A stretch of 11,513 nt of DNA from JAUVAV01 sp965371665 (GTDB lineage Bacteria; Oederibacteriota; JAAXVQ01; JAUVAV01), in contig CBDUZI010000097.1 in NCBI GenBank assembly GCA_965371665.1, forward strand, positions 1 through 11,513, given 5' to 3'. Shown here one piece after another: positions 1 to 6,268 of this stretch (position 1 is the stretch's first letter; every line of letters begins with the position of its first letter). The notes beneath the pieces were generated by a model. It had not been told where the DNA came from, ran no database searches, and saw nothing but the letters and a program-made list of their open reading frames with translations. A program made the position numbers and the translations under genes.

Positions 1-54
1 AGGGGGAAGAGTGCTCAAAATCCGATTTTGTGCCTAAGTCCGACAGGCTCCTAG
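1..54. repeat. Right half of CTAGGAG-family palindromic element, cut by window edge
   Basis: These 54 bases match 10720-10773 at 52 positions and end in the same terminus, GACAGGCTCCTAG. The matching left arm is not present because the window begins inside the purine-rich core (AGGGGGAAGAG). Bases 55-80, between the element and the stop codon of the CheR gene, show no further feature and no convincing terminator. Confidence 0.85.
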
Positions 55-80
55 TTAAAGTCCTCCCCCTAAAGATCAGT

Positions 81-872
81 TTATATCCGTTGGTAAATAC
101 GCTCGCGAATATTCAGGGTTTGATATTTATCCCGCATCTCGCCTAAAAGCGTCTCGGTCTTTCCCAGAATTAAAAACCCGCCCGGCGCCAAACACCGGTG
201 AAATTCCCTAAACAACCGTTCCTGCAAAGCGCGCACAAAATAAATCAGCACGTTACGGCAAATCACCATATCAAAGGGCCCGCCGGGAAGCTTACCGGTC
301 AAATCATGCCTTTGAAAGTCTATCCGGCGCTGGAGTTCCGGTTTTATCATCCAGGTATCATTTTGCTGCCGGAAATAACGAAGTTTAAAACCCAGCGGAA
401 GAGTTTTTAACGCCGGGGCCGTATAAACTCCCATACGCGCCCGCTCTAAGCACGCGGGATCAATATCCGTTGCTAAAACTCTGGCCCGGCAAAAATTAGG
501 CAGTTCCTCCCTCAGCAACATTGCCAGGGAATAAGGTTCTTCGCCGTTGGCGCAGCCGGCGCTCCAGATACTCACGCCTGAACATTGATGCCAGGCCGGC
601 AGCACTAACTGCTTTATTTGCTGATACACGCTGGGATCCCGGTAAAACTGGGATACATTTATGGTTAAACGATCCAGCAGCCGGTCATATTCTTCCATAT
701 CCTGCTCCAACAATTTCCGATAGGCTTGATAGGTAGTTTGCTGCGTGGCACGCATGCGAACCTTTATTCGCCGTTTAAGATAACTAATTTTGTACTGCCG
801 GCAGTCCAGACCTTTTTCTTTCTGCACCATTTGCAGCAAAGCTTCAAATTGATGTTGGCTTTCATATATCAT
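81..872 (-). CDS. cheR: CheR-type chemotaxis protein-glutamate O-methyltransferase
   Basis: The product is a 263-residue SAM-dependent methyltransferase of the CheR family, close to the usual length for a stand-alone CheR. The helical N-terminal CheR domain covers about residues 5-75 and ends in the characteristic TINVSQFYRD (70-79). The Rossmann-like catalytic domain follows, with the SAM-binding segment WSAGCANGEEPYS at 103-115, the acidic loop ATDID at 134-138 and CRNVLIYF at 205-212. Known CheR proteins methylate glutamates on methyl-accepting chemotaxis receptors in the cytoplasm. No receptor, CheA, CheW or CheB is encoded here, so the substrate is unknown. The ATG overlaps the TGA of the upstream gene by four bases (ATGA), implying translational coupling to the acidic exported protein. 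The symbol is by family; orthology to a particular CheR is not shown. Confidence 0.93.
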   Translation of the reverse strand: MIYESQHQFEALLQMVQKEKGLDCRQYKISYLKRRIKVRMRATQQTTYQAYRKLLEQDMEEYDRLLDRLTINVSQFYRDPSVYQQIKQLVLPAWHQCSGVSIWSAGCANGEEPYSLAMLLREELPNFCRARVLATDIDPACLERARMGVYTAPALKTLPLGFKLRYFRQQNDTWMIKPELQRRIDFQRHDLTGKLPGGPFDMVICRNVLIYFVRALQERLFREFHRCLAPGGFLILGKTETLLGEMRDKYQTLNIRERIYQRI

Positions 873-2131
873 GGATAATTACTCAAGTAAACCCAGTCTC
901 CCTTTTTAATAACATCATGCGCCGCTATCACCCGCGCTATACTTAATTGATTATTAATCTCAAGAATTTTAAGTTTCCCGACTTTCTCAAACCAGGTTAA
1001 CGGCTTAGCTCCTATTCCGGAAAAACGTTTCTCCATCTTCTTGTAGATAAAATATTTTTCCTCCGGCCGGATAGTTTTAAAGGCCGGGGTAGGTAAAAAA
1101 ACGACATCCCCAACCGTAATCAGAAGGTGGTCCTCACGCTGACGGGATATTTTTATGGAATTATTGATAATCTGCTCGGACTTGACCAGCTTCCCCTGAC
1201 TTCCGGCGGCAACTGGAGCAAAGGCTTCCATTTCCACTACTTCCGGCTCTTCCTCCGGAGGGGCCTCCAATTCCGAAACTTCCGCTTCCGGATATTCTTC
1301 CACCGGCGGCTCTGATATCCCGGCAGCTAACTCCCTAGGTTCCGGTTCAGTCGTGGTTATGCTTTCCGTGCTTTCGAACATAGCTTCATCGGCTGCTGTT
1401 GTAACCGGTTCCTCCTGGGCTAGGGGCGGCGTGATTTCCCCCTCAGGTTCCGGTTCAGCTTGGAAATCTACGTCTTCAGCTCCTGCAAGCGCCGAAGTCT
1501 CCGATTCTGCTGCGTATCCTTCCCAAGCCCTTGGTTGCCGCCCATTCATGGCATCTCCTGTGAAAGCCGGAACCCCCCACTCACCCGCGGCAACTCCTCC
1601 CAATACCTTAGGTTCAATACCCGCAGCCTCCGCCTCCAACTCCGGCGGTTCCATGCTCGCGGTCTCCGCTTCCAACTCCGGCGGTTCCGCAGTTGCGGCC
1701 ATTTCTCCCAATGCTTCAGGTTCCAGAGGCTCAGCTACTGTCTCGGCCGCCTGTGCTTCCTGCTCAATATATGGTTCAACGGCTGCCGGTTCCGCTTCCA
1801 GCGGTATTCCGGCCGAACCTGCCACGGCCGAAGGAGCGCTCGTCATGGCGCTTTCTTCGAGCGCCTCTTCGGCCGCTGTCTCCGGCACTATCTCAGCCGT
1901 AGTTTCAGCCGGTGTCACGCTTTTCTGCGTCTCTTTGGCAGTGGTTTTCTTAACCTGATCCGGCGCTTGCTCTTCTCCCATCTGTCCTATCAGCTCATCC
2001 AGAATCGAATTCATAGAATCTTCATCCAGCGCTAAAAGCTCCTCTTCCGCTTTATCCTGGGCTGGTGTGTTTAAAGGCATACCGGTGATTAATCCTGCCA
2101 TCAGCAGAAGCAAACCCATTTTTTTCATCAT
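869..2131 (-). CDS. Exported acidic low-complexity protein with FlgT-like C-terminal domain
   Basis: The product is 420 residues and is not recognised as a named protein. Residues 1-24 form a signal peptide (MMKKMGLLLLMAGL, probable cleavage after TPA). Residues 60-305 are rich in Ala, Glu and Pro, almost without Lys or Arg, and probably disordered; they include a 12-residue tandem repeat (EPPELEAE). Residues 315-418 are a beta-rich folded domain: GDVVFLPT, YFIYKK, then VGKLKILEI and a final IKKGDWVYL. This pattern resembles the C-terminal domain of FlgT and related domains found after LysM modules, but the match is by eye. AAGGTGG lies just upstream of the start; the second codon is also ATG and could be used. 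The protein is probably periplasmic. It overlaps the CheR gene by four bases, so the two are likely co-translated. Its function is unknown. Confidence 0.85.
   Translation of the reverse strand: MMKKMGLLLLMAGLITGMPLNTPAQDKAEEELLALDEDSMNSILDELIGQMGEEQAPDQVKKTTAKETQKSVTPAETTAEIVPETAAEEALEESAMTSAPSAVAGSAGIPLEAEPAAVEPYIEQEAQAAETVAEPLEPEALGEMAATAEPPELEAETASMEPPELEAEAAGIEPKVLGGVAAGEWGVPAFTGDAMNGRQPRAWEGYAAESETSALAGAEDVDFQAEPEPEGEITPPLAQEEPVTTAADEAMFESTESITTTEPEPRELAAGISEPPVEEYPEAEVSELEAPPEEEPEVVEMEAFAPVAAGSQGKLVKSEQIINNSIKISRQREDHLLITVGDVVFLPTPAFKTIRPEEKYFIYKKMEKRFSGIGAKPLTWFEKVGKLKILEINNQLSIARVIAAHDVIKKGDWVYLSNYP
1631..1702 (-). repeat. Intragenic tandem repeat, two 36-base units
   Basis: Two adjacent units (1631-1666 and 1667-1702) share a 22-base block with one difference and then diverge. 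They encode the 12-residue repeats EPPELEAETASM and EPPELEAEAAGI in the acidic linker of the exported protein. The repeat stays in frame, consistent with linker length change by slippage or unequal exchange. Confidence 0.7.
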
Positions 2132-2358
2132 GGCTTTTTCCCCACCTTTCTCGGATTTTCCGGCAAGTTATCCGTCTCATGCGATTGTCGCTAGCTGTGA
2201 CATGCCACCCCTACGACTGCTACGCTTCTTCCGAATAATACCCACGGAACGTAGGGGCGTTTAATTAAACGCCCCTACATCTGCCGGGAATGTCTTAACT
2301 AACGGTTAATATATCAATTCAGTCGCTGCGAATAACAAACTAACAGCCCTAACCACTC
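2132..2358. other. Intergenic region with one palindromic repeat
   Basis: This 227-base gap separates the OmpA-like gene from the acidic-protein gene. It holds the 28-base palindrome at 2251-2278 and an extra copy of CCCCTACG at 2208-2215 that could pair with the palindrome's left arm. The region next to the downstream start (2132-2205) was examined for a riboswitch-like or promoter signal and nothing convincing was seen. Confidence 0.6.
2240..2285. repeat. Dispersed palindromic repeat, copy 1
   Basis: A perfect 28-base palindrome at 2251-2278 has half-site GTAGGGGCGTTTAA. It is preceded by ACCCACGG and three bases, and followed by ATCTGCC. The same 46-base arrangement occurs at 4459-4504, differing only in the three spacer bases (AAC here, GTT there). 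It can form a long hairpin in either transcript and lies downstream of the OmpA-like gene. It could slow or end transcription, but no T-tract follows. Confidence 0.88.
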
Positions 2359-3315
2359 CTAGCGTTTACACCAGATATTAATATGCGCCATTATGTCATC
2401 CCGGGCCGATACTACCTTAATTTGAATATCCTCTTTGGGTATGGCCAGCTTATCAATGATGAATTTTCTCGCCGTTTCGCCCTGCCCCTGACCCAACTTG
2501 GGATTCATAGCATGGACGGTTATATAAGTCATGCGTCCTATATCCTTGATTATATAATCACAGCTTTCGTTCATTAGGGACACCCCGACATTCGATAAAT
2601 TCGATCGCATCTTTTTATCAAACAGCACGGAAGACAATATATCGATATGCAGATTGTTTTTTTCGTAATAAGCCAGACTGTTTAGCTTTTTAGGTTTGGA
2701 ACTGGTAAACAATGGATTATCAGCTTTGTCAACCATGGTGACCGAATAATAAAAGCTTTCCCCCACGCCTACCAGGCTGCCGTCCCGGCAGCGGCCGTCC
2801 CAAATAAAGTGTCCCGGCAGCCGGCTTCCGCCTTTTTTTATATATAAAATATTGCCGGTCTCATCGGTAATTACAAATTTCCAGGATTTAATTCCCAACT
2901 CGCGTTTTTTAGCCTTTATCACCAGGACCGGCTGTTTGGTAATCAGGGTCAACCAGGGCGAAAAGGTCATACGGCTTGCACTGATCATGCCGGCCTTCTC
3001 GGAAAGAGCGATTTCTTTCTCCGGCAGAATTCGCTGGGATAACTCAGAGGATTCCATCATCAATTTTCGGATGGGTTTGTCAACATCGACAAATAGCAGG
3101 CGCAAAAGCTTATCGGAACGGACCTTAAGCTTATCCTCGCCGGAAACTACGAAATCCTTCCTCGCCTGCCCGGTTTCCGCTTTTTCCCCGGCCGCGGATT
3201 TTGGCGGGGAAGACTTATCCGGCCTCGCCCAACCCGGCCGAACCGGGATCAATAACAGGCACCCCAGGCTCAAGCATAATATTATTATTTCTATTTTTTT
3301 TGGGACTATGGACAT
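2359..3315 (-). CDS. Exported protein with FlgD-like Ig domain and OmpA-like C-terminus
   Basis: The product is 318 residues. Residues 1-30 are a signal peptide with a hydrophobic core (IEIIILCLSLGCLLLIPV) and probable cleavage after PGWA. Cys19 does not sit in a good lipobox. Residues 128-200 fit a FlgD-type Ig-like domain: IKSWKFVITDETGN, then LPGHFIWDGR and a closing VTMVDKADNP. Residues 222-318 fit an OmpA-like fold: IDILSSVLFD, YITVHAMNP, then ETARKFIIDKLAIP. The peptidoglycan-binding residues of typical OmpA/Pal domains are not clearly conserved. The likely role is a periplasmic structural protein, perhaps the Pal-like partner of the upstream Tol/TonB genes; that role is inference. The start is the ATG preceded by GAGGAGG with a five-base gap. 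An in-frame ATG 11 codons earlier lacks such a site. The gene follows the TonB gene by 39 bases. Confidence 0.88.
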   Translation of the reverse strand: MSIVPKKIEIIILCLSLGCLLLIPVRPGWARPDKSSPPKSAAGEKAETGQARKDFVVSGEDKLKVRSDKLLRLLFVDVDKPIRKLMMESSELSQRILPEKEIALSEKAGMISASRMTFSPWLTLITKQPVLVIKAKKRELGIKSWKFVITDETGNILYIKKGGSRLPGHFIWDGRCRDGSLVGVGESFYYSVTMVDKADNPLFTSSKPKKLNSLAYYEKNNLHIDILSSVLFDKKMRSNLSNVGVSLMNESCDYIIKDIGRMTYITVHAMNPKLGQGQGETARKFIIDKLAIPKEDIQIKVVSARDDIMAHINIWCKR

Positions 3316-3320
3316 ATCAA

Positions 3321-3327
3321 CCTCCTC
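3321..3327 (-). promoter_or_regulatory. Strong ribosome binding site, decides the start of the OmpA-like gene
   Basis: On the minus strand the sequence reads GAGGAGG, then TTGAT, then ATG. The site lies inside the longer reading frame that begins at 3348, which argues that translation begins at 3315. Confidence 0.8.
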
Positions 3328-3354
3328 AAGACTTGAAACACACCGCATCGGACT

Positions 3355-4377
3355 TCATCGTTTTAATCGGAAGGCAAAGCGAATGCTTCCGTATTGGATC
3401 ATTGGTTTCTTTTTTGACGAGAGCGGAGCCCACACCGCTTGGGCGACGGATTGAACCGCGAGCTTATCCAATTGCGGATACCCGCTGGTAGATTCTATGT
3501 AAATGCTGCTCTCTTCCACTAGTCCGTCCGCAAAAATCCCTACTCGAATCGTCACGGTTGCTTCAATGCCCTGTTCCTCGGCCCAGGCGGGATAACGGGG
3601 CATTTTCATCCGTAGAATCTTCCGGTTCTTGATCTCCCCAAAAACCGCGAAGGCATCGCGAAAGCCTCCCAGGTTGGCTCCTGATCCGCCGCCCCGGCCG
3701 GTGGCTGCCAAGCGCGCACGTTTCCCGCGGCTTACTCCGGCGATGATTCCTCTAACGTCGCCGCTTTTATGCATACTTAAGGTTCCCCGCTTACCTTTCA
3801 GGGAAGCCGCAATATCCGCATCCACCACGCCTCTTCTTTGCGACTGAGGCAGGGCCATGGACATTGCTAAATTTAACCGGCGGCCGCCGCCGCCCGTCCG
3901 CGCCCCTGGCCCTTTTTCCCACTTGGGAGTACCGGTGCTAATGCCGCGTCCGATGGACTTTTTGGAAATCATGGGTTCAGAAACCGCTTTGCCGCTCATC
4001 CGGCTGCCGGACAGCATTTTTTTTGAAATCAAAGGCGCTCCCCCCATATATCTCCTTTTCGGCGGCGCCGGTTTGGGGGCCGCCGGGGCCGAAGGAGCTT
4101 TTTTAGGAGTTCGTACGCTGGGCCGTTGCTTTACCGGTATCACTCTTTTCACCATCTGCAGGAGACTTTTAGGCTGTGGTTCTGCTATCTCCTCCCTCAA
4201 GGGAATCTCCTCCATCTCCACGAAATCTATCTCGGTCAACTGCAGCATAGGGGCCCGCTGCATTGCTTGTCCGAAAAAAAAAGCCAGCAAAAATACCAGC
4301 ACATGGATTACCGTCGAAATGGTAAACGCTTGGCGCAGAACTCTATCCTCTCCTAATCCCGCAAAATCCAGTTTCAT
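3355..4377 (-). CDS. TonB/TolA-like energy transducer with TonB C-terminal domain
   Basis: The product is 340 residues. A single N-terminal membrane segment spans about residues 18-36 and contains STVIH at 21-25; the Ser and His spacing equals that of Ser16 and His20 in the E. coli TonB anchor. Pro-rich and strongly basic linker follows (about 65-235), with PLISKK and PMISKK repeats and Gly-rich stretches. Residues 250-340 are a TonB C-terminal domain: YPAWAEEQG, VTIRVGIFADG, then ESTSGYPQLDKLAVQSV. The protein would sit in the inner membrane and pass proton-motive force to an outer-membrane partner. AAAGGAT precedes the ATG at suitable spacing. The gene lies downstream of the channel genes after a 304-base repeat-filled gap. 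TonB and TolA cannot be told apart by role here, so no symbol is given. Confidence 0.92.
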   Translation of the reverse strand: MKLDFAGLGEDRVLRQAFTISTVIHVLVFLLAFFFGQAMQRAPMLQLTEIDFVEMEEIPLREEIAEPQPKSLLQMVKRVIPVKQRPSVRTPKKAPSAPAAPKPAPPKRRYMGGAPLISKKMLSGSRMSGKAVSEPMISKKSIGRGISTGTPKWEKGPGARTGGGGRRLNLAMSMALPQSQRRGVVDADIAASLKGKRGTLSMHKSGDVRGIIAGVSRGKRARLAATGRGGGSGANLGGFRDAFAVFGEIKNRKILRMKMPRYPAWAEEQGIEATVTIRVGIFADGLVEESSIYIESTSGYPQLDKLAVQSVAQAVWAPLSSKKKPMIQYGSIRFAFRLKR

Positions 4378-4406
4378 GTTTTATCCTTTAAGCCCTTAAA
4401 AATCTA

Positions 4407-4435
4407 GTTATTCCACCCGCGGGTTGTTTTTTCAA
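4407..4435 (-). promoter_or_regulatory. Possible sigma70-like promoter upstream of the TonB gene
   Basis: Reading the minus strand, TTGAAA (4435-4430) and AATAAC (4412-4407) are 17 bases apart and lie just upstream of the TonB start. The -35 box is one base from consensus and the -10 box is weak (four of six). The palindrome ACCCGCGGGT (4415-4424) lies between the boxes and could be an operator. This is a motif reading only. Confidence 0.3.
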
Positions 4436-4471
4436 TCCCTCAAACGCTGATATTTTCCACCCACGGGTTGT
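4411..4471. repeat. Direct repeat pair containing ACCCRCGGGT
   Basis: TTCCACCCGCGGGTTGT at 4411-4427 recurs at 4455-4471 with one change (A for G in the centre). The copies start 44 bases apart. Each contains a near-perfect 10-base inverted repeat. The second copy merges into the dispersed palindromic repeat, so the pair may be repeat debris or a pair of regulator sites. Confidence 0.65.
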
Positions 4472-4504
4472 AGGGGCGTTTAATTAAACGCCCCTACATC
4501 TGCC
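4459..4504. repeat. Dispersed palindromic repeat, copy 2
   Basis: This copy matches 2240-2285 at 43 of 46 positions, in the same orientation. The 28-base palindrome (4470-4497) is identical to the first copy. The fully conserved palindrome with a changed three-base spacer suggests recent spread or selection on the palindrome. Confidence 0.88.
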
Positions 4505-4520
4505 AGCGATGCCATAATGA

Positions 4521-4677
4521 CTAGGAGACTGAGCAATTAGTGCATTTTGTCATTCCGGCATGCTTTTAGCCGGAATCCAGTGACTTCTAATTTCTTTAAA
4601 ATCAAAGCCTCTGGATTCCCGATTAAAACATTCGGGAATGACAACCTGAAAATTCGACTAATTGCTCAAGCTCCCAG
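4521..4677. repeat. CTAGGAG-family element with nested REP-like palindrome
   Basis: The outer arms are CTAGGAGACTGAGCAATTAG on the left and, as reverse complement, CTGGGAGCTTGAGCAATTAG on the right. The first bases resemble the termini of the elements at 10678 and 11459 (CTAGGAGNCTG), but the following bases differ. A different palindrome (4547-4644) fills the middle. No coding sequence is present, so it would have to be mobilised in trans, if it is mobile at all. Confidence 0.75.
4547..4644. repeat. REP-like inner palindrome made of two hairpins
   Basis: The left arm begins TTGTCATTCC and ends GGAATCCAG; the right arm is its imperfect inverted copy. Each arm also folds on itself with an 8-bp stem and 9-base loop: ATTCCGGC/GCCGGAAT at 4552-4576 and ATTCCCGA/TCGGGAAT at 4615-4639. 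The two stems differ at two base pairs, both compensated. This matches the general design of GTCATTCC-type REP/BIME elements. Confidence 0.8.
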
Positions 4678-4681
4678 CATA

Positions 4682-5107
4682 TTATTCCTTTAAATCTCTT
4701 TTTTTATATTCCGTGGCGAAATAGAGCTTTTCCGCTCCGGCTTTCTTGGCAATCGCCATCAGTCGCGTAATCCGATTATAGGCCAAACGCTCGTCCGCCC
4801 GGATGATTACCACCTTGTCCCGGCTCTTAATCAGTTTTACCCGCAGCCTTTCGTTCAGGGTTCTAAAATTAACATTGTCGCTGTCCAGCATGAGACGTTT
4901 CTCTTTGGTCACAGTAATATAAATTACCTGCCGGTTTTGATCTGATCCGGTATACGCCTTGGGCATTATGATATCTGCCAGGGGTTGAAAAAGCATGGGC
5001 ACGGTAACCATAAAAATAATCACCAATACCAGGCAAACATCCACCAGGGGCGTTACATTGATCTCGCTGATGCTTTTATAAGCCGCTTTTGAGGTCGGAC
5101 GAAACAT
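4682..5107 (-). CDS. ExbD/TolR-family biopolymer transport protein, second copy
   Basis: The product is 141 residues, normal for ExbD/TolR. After a short cytoplasmic N-terminus comes INVTPLVDVCLVLVIIFMV (16-34), a single membrane segment with Asp23 at the position of the proton-path aspartate of TolR and ExbD. The rest (about 45-130) is the periplasmic domain, with YITVTKEKRLMLD and a final AKKAGAEKLYFATEY typical of the fold. It starts six bases after the first ExbD gene, with GGAGG overlapping that gene's end. It would pair with the other ExbD-like subunit in the TolQ/ExbB channel, as a homodimer or heterodimer. It is not assigned to ExbD or TolR specifically. Confidence 0.95.
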   Translation of the reverse strand: MFRPTSKAAYKSISEINVTPLVDVCLVLVIIFMVTVPMLFQPLADIIMPKAYTGSDQNRQVIYITVTKEKRLMLDSDNVNFRTLNERLRVKLIKSRDKVVIIRADERLAYNRITRLMAIAKKAGAEKLYFATEYKKRDLKE

Positions 5108-5113
5108 TGCGCC

Positions 5114-5581
5114 TTACCTCCGCTTTTTCCGGAAAACGAGTGTGCGCTCTAATAATCCTTCCTGATCATTCAGCATGGCCAGGCGCCGCGCGCCGCTTTG
5201 CCGGGTGATGTCCAGGATATCCACCACCCGGCCGTATCGGACCTTTCCCACGGCATTAATATAAACCGTTTTTTCCTGGTTGAATTCCAGCAGTTCCTGG
5301 AGCTTAAGGGACAAATTCCGAAGCTTGATGGTACTGCCATTAAGTTCTATCGCTTTATCGGAAACCTTAAGGTAAATGGTTTCCACTTCCGGTTGGGATG
5401 ATGCCCCGCCTTGATCGCCCACCTCTTTTTTTATGGAGTTGACCAGAATCGCATTTTGGGCGATTAAGGGAGCGGTCACCATAAAAATAATCACCAACAC
5501 CAGGCATACATCCACTAAAGGTGCTACATTAATCGCGGTAATAGGGGACGATCCTTTGCCTTTGACGCTACCTATGCCCAT
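5114..5581 (-). CDS. ExbD/TolR-family biopolymer transport protein, first copy
   Basis: The product is 155 residues. INVAPLVDVCLVLVIIFMV (17-35) is the single membrane segment, with Asp24 as the expected proton-carrying residue. The periplasmic domain shows the family pattern IYLKVSDKAIELNG, VYINAVGKVRYGRVVDIL and RQSGARRLAML. It overlaps the end of the TolQ/ExbB gene by 14 bases and is followed six bases later by a second ExbD gene, so the three are almost certainly one translational unit. The membrane segments of the two ExbDs are nearly identical while their periplasmic domains have diverged, suggesting a shared channel but different periplasmic partners. Confidence 0.95.
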   Translation of the reverse strand: MGIGSVKGKGSSPITAINVAPLVDVCLVLVIIFMVTAPLIAQNAILVNSIKKEVGDQGGASSQPEVETIYLKVSDKAIELNGSTIKLRNLSLKLQELLEFNQEKTVYINAVGKVRYGRVVDILDITRQSGARRLAMLNDQEGLLERTLVFRKKRR

Positions 5582-6209
5582 CGCCGGCGCGCTCCTTGGC
5601 GTAAAGCATTAGAATCAGATTGCGGGCGGCAACTTCCATATGGGTGTTAACCCCCTTGACCTTATTGGTATAATAATTAAAAAACATCAGCGCCGGAATC
5701 GCCACTACTAATCCCCCGGCCGTAGCCACCAAGGCCTCGGCAATGCCCTCGGCCACTACACTGGGACCGCCTCCGGAAGCAGCCGCCAAATCATGGAAAG
5801 CCCGAACAATGCCCAGAACCGTACCTAACAACCCGATAAATGGCGTCAAACTCCCCAGCGTCCCTAAAATGTTCAGGCGTTTCTCCAGCTTTAAATTTTC
5901 GTCGCTGATTATATTGGTAAGAAAATCTTCCATATCCGGACGGGAGAGAGTGCGTTTCTGCAGCCCTTCACGGTAAATTAAGGATACCGAACTCTTCTGT
6001 TTGGAAAGAAAGGTGACCGCCTCCTGAAACCGGCTCTCCATAACATAACGCCGAATGCGTTTAATCAGCCACTGCATATCAACCGAATTACTCCGGAAGA
6101 ACCACCAACGCTCCAGAATAACCGTCAAGGCCACAATGGAGCAGATAAACAAGACCACCAGAGTGGCGCTGCTCCTAAAAACCTGCATTACATCAATTTC
6201 TATACCCAT
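5568..6209 (-). CDS. TolQ/ExbB/MotA-family proton channel subunit
   Basis: The product is 213 residues, typical of the family. Three membrane segments are visible: about 14-34 (ending LERWWFF), 114-136 (LGTLGSLTPFIGLLGTVLGI) and 155-178 (GIAEALVATAGGLVVAIPAL). The second and third are the signature segments, with polar Thr130 and Thr163 at expected channel positions. GGAGG sits five bases before the ATG. In known systems five such subunits surround two ExbD/TolR copies and convert proton flow to rotation or force. The neighbouring paired ExbDs and TonB support this role. Nothing distinguishes TolQ, ExbB or AglR/AglX subtypes by sequence alone. Confidence 0.95.
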   Translation of the reverse strand: MGIEIDVMQVFRSSATLVVLFICSIVALTVILERWWFFRSNSVDMQWLIKRIRRYVMESRFQEAVTFLSKQKSSVSLIYREGLQKRTLSRPDMEDFLTNIISDENLKLEKRLNILGTLGSLTPFIGLLGTVLGIVRAFHDLAAASGGGPSVVAEGIAEALVATAGGLVVAIPALMFFNYYTNKVKGVNTHMEVAARNLILMLYAKERAGDGHR

Positions 6210-6268
6210 GTCAACCTCCGATTTTTTTGAAAAAACTATTTATTTAAATATAACACCATTTACCCTCT

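Larger units (their letters stand above)
4378..4681. other. Intergenic region filled with repeats and a possible promoter
   Basis: This 304-base gap between the second ExbD gene and the TonB gene contains, from low to high coordinate, a possible minus-strand promoter, a 17-base direct repeat, the second copy of the 28-base palindrome and a nested palindromic element. Little of it is left unexplained, and no small gene was found. Confidence 0.7.

Noticed and set aside
1353..1958. Plus-strand open frame of about 200 codons opposite the acidic protein gene
   Set aside because: It is the mirror of the Glu/Ala/Pro-rich coding strand and gives a Ser/Ala-rich low-complexity peptide with no domain. 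The minus-strand gene has a signal peptide, a ribosome site and a folded C-terminal domain.
2132..2250. Riboswitch in the leader of the acidic-protein gene
   Set aside because: No conserved core of a known class, including the c-di-GMP types, could be recognised; only short imperfect pairings were seen.
3316..3348. 11-residue N-terminal extension of the OmpA-like protein
   Set aside because: The strong GAGGAGG site lies inside the extension and points to the ATG at 3315.
4411..4504. CRISPR array suggested by spaced repeats
   Set aside because: There are only two short repeats, the sequence between them is not a regular spacer, and the longer units are palindromic dispersed repeats with copies elsewhere.
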